Origin: Candidatus Defluviilinea gracilis
Lineage (GTDB): Bacteria; Chloroflexota; Anaerolineae; Anaerolineales; Villigracilaceae
Reading direction: 5' to 3'
DNA length: 64,000 bases
Assembly: GCA_016716235.1 (NCBI GenBank)
Contig: JADJWS010000002.1
Span: 248,001 to 312,000, forward strand
Shown here: positions 33,593-43,000 of the stretch, piece by piece
Layout: every line of letters starts with the position of its first letter
How positions within the stretch are numbered: position 1 is the stretch's first letter
Notes under the pieces: generated by a model
What the model was told of the DNA's origin: nothing
Database searches by the model: none
What the model saw: the letters and a program-made list of their open reading frames with translations, nothing else
Made by a program: the position numbers and the translations under genes

Positions 33593-35335
33593 TTATTTCA
33601 ATGTCCAATCGGCGATATTCCATGTGACCAGATCGTTGACGGTGGACTGCACGCCGACAAGCCGCGCGGAGTAGGCTTCGAGGTTGGGAGTGGTGAAGAG
33701 ATACACGAGCGGCACATCTTCATTGAGGATGTCTGCGATTTTGCAGAACGTTTCTTTGCGCGAGGCTTCATCGAGCGTGTACGCTTCGTCGATCAGCGCG
33801 TCCACTTCGGGATTGTCGTAGCGCATCACGTTGTAGCCGCTACCCGGCACGAGCGCTTCTTGCGAATACAGTTCCCAAATGTAATCGGTGGGGTCAACGC
33901 CCGCGTACCCGTCGTCCCAAATGTCAATATCGTAGTTGCCACTTTGTTCGATGCCGCCGTTCTCGGCTTGATCCCACAGGATACTGCCTTCGACGACCGT
34001 GATATTCATCTTGATTCCGATGTCGCCGAGTTCTTCCGCGATGAGTTGTTGAGTCAATTCGAGCGGTTCGCCGAATTCAGCATAGGTGATGAATTCCATT
34101 TCCATTTTGTAGCCTTCGGGCGCGCCGGTGGAGCAACCGTGACATTCTCGGACTCCATCGCCGTCTGAATCGGTCCAGCCTGCTTTTTCGAGCATCGCTT
34201 TTGCGCCTTCAGGATCGAACGCGGGGCGCGGCACATTGCATTGATACGGCGGGCGGAAGAACTCCGTCCATGTGGGGGTGGTCAGCCCGTAGAAAATTTC
34301 GGAGGAGATGGTGTCAACATCCACAGCGGAACGAATCGCTTTCCGCACGTTGACGTCAGAAAGGATGGGGTGAGGAGTCGCCACCGGATCCACCGTCCCT
34401 TTTGCCGCGAGATTGAAGTACAGCCGCATCACCCAACGGTCGGTCGGACTCAGACTGACCTTTGCTTTTTCCGAACCTTCGAGGTCCTTCGCCGTGTTGG
34501 CGTTGATCCACATGTCAATATCCGCATCGCCGTTCAACATCATCGTCTTGCGCACGGCATCGTCAGGGACGATCTGCACGATCACCTGATCGAGGCTGGG
34601 TTTCGGCGCGAGATAATAATTGTCGTTCTTGTGGAATGTCATGTGATCGCCCGCGACCCAATCATGCAGCACGAAAGGACCGTCGCTCAACGGTTCGCGT
34701 CCGCAGTCCCATGCGAGGAATCCCTGCTCGATGTCGCAGTAATGCGCGGGCCAAATGGCGATCTGCTCGCCGCCGAATTGTGTGAGGTAGCCGGGATAAA
34801 TGGTGTTGTAGTTGACGACGAAGGAATTCTGGCTCAACTGCTCGACCGAATCAATGTAATCAATGCCGGGAATCCATGTGCCGTTGACTGGATCGGTGAT
34901 CGCATTCCAAGTGAACAACACATCGTCAGCGGTCACTTGATTGCCGTCCTGCCACAACACATCCTGGCGCATCGTCCATGTGACCGCCATGGTCCCCGCT
35001 TCGTCGTCAATCGTCACGCCGCCATTTTCAACAGTGGGTAATTCTGCGGCGAGTTCGGGGAAAACATTTCCGTTCGGGTCAATGTCTGCCATGCCGAGCA
35101 GAACGAGTTCCATCACCAGCGCGTCGTAGCCGGTATCCGCGACCATCGGGTTAAACGATGGCGGGTCTTCGCCGATGACAATGGTGATACTTTTTTCCGA
35201 ACCTGTTTCAGAACCTGTTGGAGAGGCGGGTTCTTCAGTCGCCGTGGGTTGTGATGCTGGTCCGCATGAAACGATTGCCAGCGAGACTATGACCGCGAAG
35301 GTCAGAAAGAACAACGCGCGCTTTTTGGTGAACAT
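33593..35335 (-). CDS. Peptide-binding lipoprotein (SBP family 5)
   Basis: A 580-aa secreted lipoprotein: hydrophobic signal ending in I-V-S-C (Cys about residue 24), Ser/Thr/Pro linker, then an OppA/DppA-like binding domain (SBP_bac_5). Two Asp-rich D-S-D-G-D-G-type and cysteine pairs (R-E-C-H-G-C) form an inserted loop near residue 395. It delivers peptides or related solutes to the permeases downstream. The upstream region 35340-35540 holds a CACAGAG-type inverted repeat (35378-35434). Confidence 0.88.
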   Translation of the reverse strand: MFTKKRALFFLTFAVIVSLAIVSCGPASQPTATEEPASPTGSETGSEKSITIVIGEDPPSFNPMVADTGYDALVMELVLLGMADIDPNGNVFPELAAELPTVENGGVTIDDEAGTMAVTWTMRQDVLWQDGNQVTADDVLFTWNAITDPVNGTWIPGIDYIDSVEQLSQNSFVVNYNTIYPGYLTQFGGEQIAIWPAHYCDIEQGFLAWDCGREPLSDGPFVLHDWVAGDHMTFHKNDNYYLAPKPSLDQVIVQIVPDDAVRKTMMLNGDADIDMWINANTAKDLEGSEKAKVSLSPTDRWVMRLYFNLAAKGTVDPVATPHPILSDVNVRKAIRSAVDVDTISSEIFYGLTTPTWTEFFRPPYQCNVPRPAFDPEGAKAMLEKAGWTDSDGDGVRECHGCSTGAPEGYKMEMEFITYAEFGEPLELTQQLIAEELGDIGIKMNITVVEGSILWDQAENGGIEQSGNYDIDIWDDGYAGVDPTDYIWELYSQEALVPGSGYNVMRYDNPEVDALIDEAYTLDEASRKETFCKIADILNEDVPLVYLFTTPNLEAYSARLVGVQSTVNDLVTWNIADWTLK

Positions 35336-35377
35336 TGGTCCTCCTGCAAATTTTAAATTTTTTCTCTTGCTTATTTG

Positions 35378-35434
35378 CCACAGAGAACCCAGAGGTTTTG
35401 AGGTTTTCTCTGAGAACTCTGTGATCTCTGTGGC
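35378..35434. repeat. Dispersed CACAGAG-type inverted repeat
   Basis: GCCACAGAGA ... TCTCTGTGGC encloses a second complementary pair (GAACCCAGAG/CTCTGTG region), forming a long imperfect hairpin. Similar elements occur near 11540, 33483, 52946, 59770 and 60423. Confidence 0.6.
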
Positions 35435-35539
35435 TAAGTTGCTTGCACAAGAGTTTATTTCGCAAACGCCGTATTATTGCACGGATTGTCTGCGATGTTA
35501 AGGTTTTTGCAAGACGAATTTACGAGTAAAATGTCCCCC

Positions 35540-36580
35540 ATGAGAACCGTATTCTGGGAAGACAACCAAGTCAAAATGATAGACCAGCGGGTTTTGCCCG
35601 CGCGCTTCGAAGTCGCATCGTACAACGATCACAAATCCGTCGCGCAAGCGATTACGGATATGGTCGTACGCGGCGCGCCCGCCATCGGAGCGACTGCCGC
35701 TTTCGGACTCGCGCTCGCGGGATTCGAATCCGCTTCCACTTCGACGGGCGACCTGCTCGCCGATTTGGAATCTGCCGCGTCCACGTTGAAGGCTTCGCGT
35801 CCCACCGCAGTGAATCTTGCATGGGCGGTGGACAGGGTATTGCGTATTGCGTACTCCGTAAACGGATCGGCGGATGAGTTGCGAGAGGCTGTGTTAAGGG
35901 AAGCGCAGAAGATAGCCGATGAAGATGTGGAAATCAACAAGCGCATGGCAGAGCACGGCGCGACGTTAATCAACGACGGCGATACGATCATCCATCACTG
36001 CAACACAGGCGCGCTCGCCGCAGTGGACTGGGGGACCGCGCTCGGAGTCATCCGCACCGCGCACGAACAAGGGAAAAAGATTCACGTGTTGGTAGATGAG
36101 ACTCGTCCGCGCTTGCAGGGAGCGCGTCTCACCGCGTGGGAACTGGAGCAATACAACATCCCCTACGAGATCATCAGCGATAACACGGCGGGCTATTTCC
36201 TCAAAGCGGGCAAAGCGCAAAAATGTTTTGTCGGCTCTGATCGCACCGCCGCGAACGGCGACGTGGCAAATAAAATAGGCACGTACATGCTTGCCCTCGC
36301 CGCGAAAGACAATGGCGTTCCGTTTTATCCCGTCGTGCCGACTTCCACGATTGACCTCTCGCTTTCACACGGAGATCAAATCCCAATCGAAGAACGCAAT
36401 CCCGAAGAAGTGCTGGGCTTGGAATTCAAAGGCGAGCGCGTGACGCCGAAGAATGCCAAAGCGCGCAACATCGCCTTCGATGTGACGCCGAATCGTTTGG
36501 TCACAGCCATTGTCACTGAGAACGGAATCGCATATCCGCCGTTTGAGGAGAGTTTGAAGAAAGTGGTGTTGGGAAGCTAA
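35540..36580 (+). CDS. mtnA: Methylthioribose-1-phosphate isomerase
   Basis: A 346-aa protein of the MtnA/eIF2B-like family: R-T-V-F-W-E-D-N-Q-V-K-M-I-D-Q start, V-V-R-G-A-P-A-I-G-A, catalytic region H-H-C-N-T-G-A-L-A and V-D-E-T-R-P-R-L-Q-G-A-R-L-T-A-W, then G-S-D-R-T-A-A-N-G-D. It converts 5-methylthioribose-1-phosphate to the ribulose form in methionine salvage. ATG 35531 three codons upstream is an alternative start; neither has a strong ribosome site. The stop overlaps the next gene's ATG. Confidence 0.93.
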   Translation: MRTVFWEDNQVKMIDQRVLPARFEVASYNDHKSVAQAITDMVVRGAPAIGATAAFGLALAGFESASTSTGDLLADLESAASTLKASRPTAVNLAWAVDRVLRIAYSVNGSADELREAVLREAQKIADEDVEINKRMAEHGATLINDGDTIIHHCNTGALAAVDWGTALGVIRTAHEQGKKIHVLVDETRPRLQGARLTAWELEQYNIPYEIISDNTAGYFLKAGKAQKCFVGSDRTAANGDVANKIGTYMLALAAKDNGVPFYPVVPTSTIDLSLSHGDQIPIEERNPEEVLGLEFKGERVTPKNAKARNIAFDVTPNRLVTAIVTENGIAYPPFEESLKKVVLGS

Positions 36581-37341
36581 TGTCCTTTTTTCAACCTACC
36601 CCGACGAGCCGTTACGACCTCCGCTTTTCCATTGCAGGCATTCCTGTGCGCGTGCATCCGCTGTTTTGGCTGATTGCGCTCCTGCTGGGCGCTAGCGGCG
36701 ACCTGCTTCAGATCGTGATTTGGATTCTTGTTGTTTTCGTTTCCATCCTGATCCATGAACTTGGTCACGCATTTGCATTTCGTTGGTATGGTTTGCGTTC
36801 GCAAATTTTGCTCCATTTCTCCGGCGGCTTGACCATCCCCGAAATGTCGCCGTGGGGGAGCGGATACGCAAGCGTCGCCATCGGTCCCGTTCAGCAGATT
36901 TTGATCTCGCTGGCTGGACCCGGCGCGGGCTTCTTGCTAGCCGGGCTTATTATTGTTGGCGTTCAACTTCTTGGCGGCTCTGTCGCCAACAATAACTTGT
37001 TCGGACTCCTGCCATTGCCTACTTCAGCCACCTTGCCGTTTGGCGGGTTCACAATGAGTATTTTCCTTACGATGATGCTGTGGGTTAATGTTTTTTGGGG
37101 TTTGATCAACCTTCTGCCCATCTACCCGCTGGATGGCGGTCAGGTGGCGCGCAACATCCTGCTTATGTACGATCCTATCGGGGGCGTGCGCAAATCGCTT
37201 TGGCTGTCGGTGATCGCGGGCGGACTCATGGCTTTGGCGGGCTTCGTTTTATTTCACAGCGCGTACACCGCGCTCCTGTTTGGACTCCTCGCGTTCCAAA
37301 GTTATCAGGCTTTGCAAAACCGATTTGGAAGCGGGTATTAA
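36580..37341 (+). CDS. M50 site-2-protease family membrane protein
   Basis: A 253-aa inner-membrane zinc metalloprotease. H59-E-L-G-H63 is the zinc motif, and L-P-I-Y-P-L-D-G-G-Q near residue 180 supplies the third ligand (Asp). Six or so helices. The first base of its ATG is the last of the mtnA stop. Substrate unknown; such short forms lack CBS or PDZ domains. Confidence 0.88.
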   Translation: MSFFQPTPTSRYDLRFSIAGIPVRVHPLFWLIALLLGASGDLLQIVIWILVVFVSILIHELGHAFAFRWYGLRSQILLHFSGGLTIPEMSPWGSGYASVAIGPVQQILISLAGPGAGFLLAGLIIVGVQLLGGSVANNNLFGLLPLPTSATLPFGGFTMSIFLTMMLWVNVFWGLINLLPIYPLDGGQVARNILLMYDPIGGVRKSLWLSVIAGGLMALAGFVLFHSAYTALLFGLLAFQSYQALQNRFGSGY

Positions 37342-37504
37342 ATTAGAAATTTGCAATCCTATTTTCTAGACAATCCCAGTCTCACGTGATAAACTTTCGC
37401 CCGTTGACATTGGCGTGACGCAACCCGCGTCACGCCTTTTGATGCGAATACCCCACGCTCCTCTCGCCGTCCTCGGCGAAAGGATATACGCCGAGCAGAA
37501 ATAT

Positions 37505-38458
37505 ATGGACATCCTTCTCACCGGTTCAGTTGCCTACGATTACTTGATGACCTTCCCGGGTCTTTTCAAGGAACAAATCCTTCCGGAACGATTGGCTTCG
37601 ATCAGTCTTTCGTTCCTCGTCGAATCCATGTCGAAACAGCGCGGCGGTATCGCGCCGAACATTGCTTATTCGATGGCGTTGCTTGGGACAACGCCGCGCG
37701 TGATGGCAACCGTCGGCGAAGACTTTGGCGAGTATCGTCAATGGCTCGAATCGAAAGGCGTGGACACCTCCTTGATGAAAGTTATCCCCGGCGAGTTCAC
37801 CGCCTCGTTCTTTGCGACGACGGATAACGTCTCGGCGCAAATTGCCTCGTTCTATCCCGGAGCGATGGCGCGCTCCTCCACGCAGTCGCTGAAAGAGTTG
37901 GACAAAAAACCAGATTTGGTGATCGTTTCCCCGTCCGCGCCGGATGCGATGATGAAGTTTCCCGCCGAATGCCGCGAGTTGGGAATCCCGTATTTGTATG
38001 ACCCGAGTCAACAAGTGCTTCGTCTCGAAGGCGAAGAATTGGCGCGCGATATGGAAGGCGCGCAGTTTTTGTTCTGCAATGATTACGAGTTCGGGTTGAT
38101 CTCCAAAAAGACGAACTGGAGTTTGGATCAAATTCTTAAGCATGTCAAAGTATTGGTTATCACGCGCGGCAAAGACGGCGCGGACTTGTACGTCAATGGC
38201 GATTCGGTGCATATCCCAACCGTCCCTGAGAAAGAGATCGTAGACCCGACCGGGGTCGGCGACGCCTTCCGCGGCGGATTCCTGGCGGGCTATTCGCGCG
38301 GCTTCGACTGGAAGTTGTGCGGCGAGATCGGTTCGCTTGCGGCGGTCTATTGTTTGGAGCAGCGCGGTCCGCAAAGCCATTCGTATTCGCGTCAGGAATT
38401 TGTGGAACGGTTTCGAAAGCATTTTGAAGATGGCGGGAAGATGGATGGGTTGTTATAA
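37505..38458 (+). CDS. PfkB-family kinase (adenosine-kinase-like)
   Basis: A 317-aa sugar/nucleoside kinase. Signature D-P-T-G-V-G-D-A-F-R-G-G-F near the C-terminal end contains the catalytic Asp and anion hole; G-G-I-A-P-N-I-A-Y near residue 45 is the substrate motif. The start at ATG 37505 fits the fold boundary; no clear ribosome site. Standing before ahcY, it could phosphorylate the adenosine released from S-adenosylhomocysteine, or ribose/other sugars. The context supports adenosine but does not prove it. Confidence 0.82.
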   Translation: MDILLTGSVAYDYLMTFPGLFKEQILPERLASISLSFLVESMSKQRGGIAPNIAYSMALLGTTPRVMATVGEDFGEYRQWLESKGVDTSLMKVIPGEFTASFFATTDNVSAQIASFYPGAMARSSTQSLKELDKKPDLVIVSPSAPDAMMKFPAECRELGIPYLYDPSQQVLRLEGEELARDMEGAQFLFCNDYEFGLISKKTNWSLDQILKHVKVLVITRGKDGADLYVNGDSVHIPTVPEKEIVDPTGVGDAFRGGFLAGYSRGFDWKLCGEIGSLAAVYCLEQRGPQSHSYSRQEFVERFRKHFEDGGKMDGLL

Positions 38459-38510
38459 GTAGTTCGTTCCGCAGTTGAACTGCGGAATGAACGATAAAAA
38501 AAAACGGAGC

Positions 38511-38584
38511 GCGGACTTCAGTCCGCCAATTTCCCGAAAGCGGATTGAAATCCGCAATCCAGAATAATGCGGACTCAAGTCCGC
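38511..38584. repeat. Three hairpins at 29-nt period upstream of ahcY
   Basis: GCGGACTTCAGTCCGC (38511), GCGGATTGAAATCCGC (38540) and GCGGACTCAAGTCCGC (38569) recur every 29 nt; spacers two and three begin AATCCAGAA. A fourth, larger hairpin lies at 38462-38492. The third ends 20 nt before the ahcY start, beside its ribosome site. Confidence 0.8.
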
Positions 38585-38603
38585 AATCCAGAAGGAGCAA
38601 TAA

Positions 38604-39935
38604 ATGAGTAATTACGATATCAAAGACATCAGCCAAGCCGAGGGCGGACGCCGCCGCATGGATTGGGCGGAGCGCGAGATGCCCGTCCTGCGCCAGATCC
38701 GCGAGCGATTCAAAAAGGAGAAGCCGCTCAAGGGTTTGCGCGTGTCGGCATGTTTGCACGTGACGACTGAGACTGCGAACCTCATGGTCGCGTTGCAAGA
38801 CGGCGGCGCGGACATTGTCCTCACCGCGTCGAACCCGCTCTCCACGCAGGACGATGTCGCCGCGGCGTTGGTGAATCAGTTCGAGATTCCCACGTACGCG
38901 ATCAAGGGCGAAGACAAGGTCACGTACTTCAAGCACATCCGCGCCGCGCTCGAACACAAACCGCACATGACGATGGACGATGGCGCAGATCTGGTCTCGT
39001 CGCTGTTCTTCATCGAGATGGGTCGCTTTGAAAAACTTGAGCCGTCTCTCGCGAGTTGGGCAAAAGGTCTCTCCGACGATGAACGCAAGGAAATGTTGAA
39101 AGGCGTGATCGGCGGCACGGAAGAGACAACTACGGGCGTCATCCGTTTGAAGGCGATGGAAAAAGATAACGTGTTGAAGTTCCCCGTCATCGCGGTGAAC
39201 GATGCGATGACCAAGCACTTCTTCGACAACCGCTACGGCACGGGTCAATCCACCATTGACGGCATCATCCGCGCGACGAATGTTTTGCTCGCGGGCAAAG
39301 TGTTCGTTGTGGCAGGCTACGGCTGGTGCGGACGCGGTCTCGCGTCACGCGCGCGCGGCATGGGCGCGCAGGTCGTCGTCACCGAAGTGGACCCGATGAA
39401 GGCGCTCGAAGCGGTGATGGACGGGTATCAAGTGATGCCGATGGGCGATGCCGCCAAGCTCGGCGATTTCTTCTGCACGGTCACCGGCGATCTCAACGTC
39501 ATTGACGAACATCACTTCGCCGCGATGAAAGACGGCGCGATCGTCGCCAATTCAGGTCACTTCAACGTGGAGATCAACATCCCCGCGCTCGAGAAGATGA
39601 GCGTTGGCAAACCGAATCTCGTCCGCCCGTTCGTGGATCAATACACGACAAAAGACGGACGCAAGATCAACATCCTCGGCGAAGGACGACTCATCAACCT
39701 CGCCTCTGCCGAAGGGCATCCTGCCTCCGTCATGGACATGTCTTTCGCCAACCAGGCTTTGTCGGCCGAATTCATGGCGAAGAATGCGGATAAATTGGAG
39801 AAGAAAGTGTATTCTGTCCCTGCTGAGATTGACCACGAGATCGCCCGCCTCAAACTCGAAGCGATGGGCGTGAAGATCGACACGCTCACAGCGGAACAGA
39901 CTCACTATTTGAATTCGTGGGAAGAGGGAACTTAG
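38604..39935 (+). CDS. ahcY: Adenosylhomocysteinase
   Basis: A 443-aa SAH hydrolase. Substrate-side motifs H-V-T-T-E-T-A-N-L and S-N-P-L-S-T-Q-D-D-V, the NAD-binding loop A-G-Y-G-W-C-G-R-G, and the C-terminal S-F-A-N-Q-A-L-S-A-E are intact. It splits S-adenosylhomocysteine into adenosine and homocysteine after methyl transfer. AAGGAG lies 7 nt upstream. The last 429 nt are duplicated at 47848-48276. Ends against a shared terminator with the giant kinase gene. Confidence 0.95.
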   Translation: MSNYDIKDISQAEGGRRRMDWAEREMPVLRQIRERFKKEKPLKGLRVSACLHVTTETANLMVALQDGGADIVLTASNPLSTQDDVAAALVNQFEIPTYAIKGEDKVTYFKHIRAALEHKPHMTMDDGADLVSSLFFIEMGRFEKLEPSLASWAKGLSDDERKEMLKGVIGGTEETTTGVIRLKAMEKDNVLKFPVIAVNDAMTKHFFDNRYGTGQSTIDGIIRATNVLLAGKVFVVAGYGWCGRGLASRARGMGAQVVVTEVDPMKALEAVMDGYQVMPMGDAAKLGDFFCTVTGDLNVIDEHHFAAMKDGAIVANSGHFNVEINIPALEKMSVGKPNLVRPFVDQYTTKDGRKINILGEGRLINLASAEGHPASVMDMSFANQALSAEFMAKNADKLEKKVYSVPAEIDHEIARLKLEAMGVKIDTLTAEQTHYLNSWEEGT

Positions 39936-39968
39936 TCAGTTGTAAGTGAACAGTGATCAGTAAGCAGT

Positions 39969-40010
39969 ACAGCCTCGCGGACCTTTGGCATCCGCGAGGC
40001 TGTTTGTTTT
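39969..40010. terminator. Bidirectional terminator, ahcY / giant kinase
   Basis: ACAGCCTCGCGGA and its complement (39969-39981, 39991-40003) around a 9-nt loop, followed on the plus strand by TTTGTTTT. The CCTCGCGGA arm recurs in terminators at 47334 and 48310. Confidence 0.8.
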
Positions 40011-43000
40011 ACGGCTTCGTTTGAATCTTTCCCGCGATGATATCCGCTTTGATCTGTTCCAGCTCGGCTTTAACTTCATCGGAGATCAGTGATTCGAATT
40101 GGTAGAACGGAGCCAGCCCGACTTCGCCTGTCTGCAATCCGCCGAAATGGATACCGCCTGCAAATTCATTCTCGATGATGGATCTAACGGTTAGTTCCAC
40201 GGTTGGCGCGTAGTTTTTCAGGATGCTGGTAAGGACGATACCTTGATATTCTGGAAGCCCATCTGCCCAGTCGAAGTCCACGCCGATGAGATATGCCTCT
40301 CCATGCGGCATGATTGCCTTGGCGGCTCCCACGCCCGGGTCATAACCTGCCACCGGAAAGACAATATCTGCGCCCTGGTCCAATAACTGTTGCGCGATGT
40401 CTCTGCCTTTTTGTTCGCAATTGAAACATCCCGCAAAAATCCCTTCGTGTTTATGCGGATCCCAGCCAAGGACTTCCACATGAGTTCCGTTTTTCTCGTT
40501 GAAATATTCCACGCCGAGGGCGAAGCCGTCCATAAAATCGGTTACGGGAGGAAAATCCGCGCCGCCGAAAGTGCCGACCTTGCCGGTTTTCGATTGTGAT
40601 GCCGCCAGATACCCCGCGAGGAATGCCGCTTGATCGGTTGCGTACAATTGTGTTCTCAGATTGTCCAGCGGCGGATCGAACGGAAATTCAATCACAAGAT
40701 ATTTCTGCTCCGGGTCTTGTTCAGCCGCGGCATAGATGGCATCCGCTATTTCGGACGTGCCAATGATCAGGTCGCAATCGCCGCGCTGGAATTCAGCGAT
40801 GTGTTTTTGAAAATCGATCATCTCTCCCGATTCAAGAACTTTTAGATCCCAGCCAAACTCCGTATTGGAATTTTGCATGCCTCGAAATATTGCCTCTTCA
40901 AAGCCAGCGCCGGTTAGCCCGTTCGTTCCGGTTACCTGACAGACTCTGCCCGAATCGGTTGGAGGGATGGGCGTGGCAGTTGGCGCGCTTGCCGGCGCTC
41001 CGCATGCAGACGGGCTTTTATGCAGATACTTTGTACATTCTTCAACAGTTAGCCCTCGCGTGAGGCGAGAATTGGCGAGTGTGATCAGGTCATCCAATTC
41101 CAAGAGATAAACATACACGCCGTTATCTTCGCCGATGGCAAGCAGTTTTCCATTGGGGTGGAAGGCGATATCCCACAAACCCAAGCCGCCGCTGACAAAG
41201 GTGTTGAGTTGTTTTCCTGTTGTTGCATCCCAAAGCCTGGCAGTGCCGTCGCGGCTGGCGGTGGCTAGGTGTTGCGCGTCTGGACTAAAGGCGATGGACA
41301 TGACCTGGCTGGCGTGCCCGCTCAACGTCAGGAGTTCTGAACCGGTTTTTACATCCCAGACCTTTGCGGTGTCGTCGAGGCTGGATGTTGCGATTCGCGA
41401 TCCATCCGGACTGAAGTCAATTGCAGAGGGCGAAGCGGTATGCCCGCGCAGAGTGATGATCGTTTCGCCTGTGACCGAATCAAGGATCTGCACAGTGTTG
41501 TTGTAAATGCCCAACGCAAGTAATGTATCATCCGGGCTGAAAGCGGCAGTGCGGACGGCAGCCGGAAAGAACTGGGTATAAATTTCTACGGGAGGAGAAA
41601 CGGAGACATCCCAAAGAACCGCCTTGTAATCTTCACCGACAGTGATCAGGCGTGTGCCATTGTGATTGAACGCCACTCCATTGACGCGCGCTGTATGTTT
41701 TTGTAATTCACCCAGTATCGAACCGCTTGACGGACTCCATATTCGAACAGTGGAATCTTCGTAGGCGACAGCAATTTTTTCTCCGTTGGGGCTGAACGAC
41801 AGATCGTATACCAGTTTTTCAAGAGAGGGCAGAGCGTGGATGATCTCTCCGGTATTTGTATCCCATACGTTGACCATTCCATTCTCAGCGCTGGTTGCGA
41901 GTAGTGTTCCATCCGAGTTGTATGCCAGTTGTCCGTCCGAGGTGGTGGATGTGCGCGAAGAAAATACCTCGCGGCGGATGATGTTCCACACTCGTAAGGT
42001 TCCATCGGTACTGCTGGTTGCGAGCCGTGTGCCGTCCGGGCTGAAATCAACTTCGATCACCGGCTCGGTGTGACCGGCAAAGGTTACGATTTCACGTCCC
42101 GTTGTAACATCGAAGATCTTTGCGGTGCGGTCTGTACTGGCGGAGGCGATCCATTTGCCGTCCGGGCTGAATTCGAGGTGGTTGATCCCGGCAGTATGAG
42201 CGACAATTGTAGATCGTTGCTCGCCGGTCTTAGCGTCCCAAATGATGATGTCAGAATAGCCCGACCCGCCTGTGGTGGCGATCAATTTTGAGTCAGGGTT
42301 GAACGCGCCGGTCCCGTCCACGCCTTGCCCGCGCAATTCCATTAGTTGCTTCCCGGTTCCAGCATGCCAGACTCGTGTTGTGCCGTCATCGCCAAACGAA
42401 ATGACGCGGGTGCCATCCGGACTGAAGTAAACAAAACGAGCGCTGGCAGTATGACCGATGAATTCGACCAACTTTTGTCCCGTCTCTACATCCCAAATGA
42501 CAGGAACGCCGCCGAAGTCAGAAGTCAGGATGCGTTTACCGTCCGGGCTGTACTCAAATGTGATGCCCTCATAATAGATTCGACTCGTGAGGACGATCTC
42601 CTTGCCGGACGGCACATCCCAAAAGTGAATGCCGTCGTCATACCCAGCCGCCACCTTCTTGCTATCCGGGCTAAAGACTGAGAAATAACCGGGCGCTTCA
42701 AACACCAATTCACCGGTCCTGGCATCGTATACTTTTGAAAAACCATCGGCTCCAGCCAACAGATATTTTCCATCCGGGCCGACCTCTACGTTCCATGGAA
42801 AACCGGGCGCGCTGGCTTGTATCACCATTTCGATCCGCGATGTTTGCACGGCGCGATGCAGGGCATCTTCCGCTTCGATCGTTCTCGACGAATCCAACGC
42901 TTCCAACGCCAGCAGCACGCTGAGCTCGGGATCCGCATTGAGATTCAGGATCGAAGCCGCCGCCAACTCACGGGAGGTTGCTTCGCGGTTGGACGCCTGT

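Noticed and set aside
37526..38422. Minus-strand 298-aa ORF opposite the PfkB kinase, and a similar one at 38193-39248 opposite ahcY
   Set aside because: Both are antisense shadows of well-conserved genes with high third-position GC.
38511..38584. Short CRISPR array
   Set aside because: Only three units, the repeats are self-complementary and vary, the spacers resemble each other, and there are no cas genes.
38461..38603. SAH riboswitch before ahcY
   Set aside because: The leader is fully accounted for by palindromic repeats and I could not place the conserved riboswitch core.
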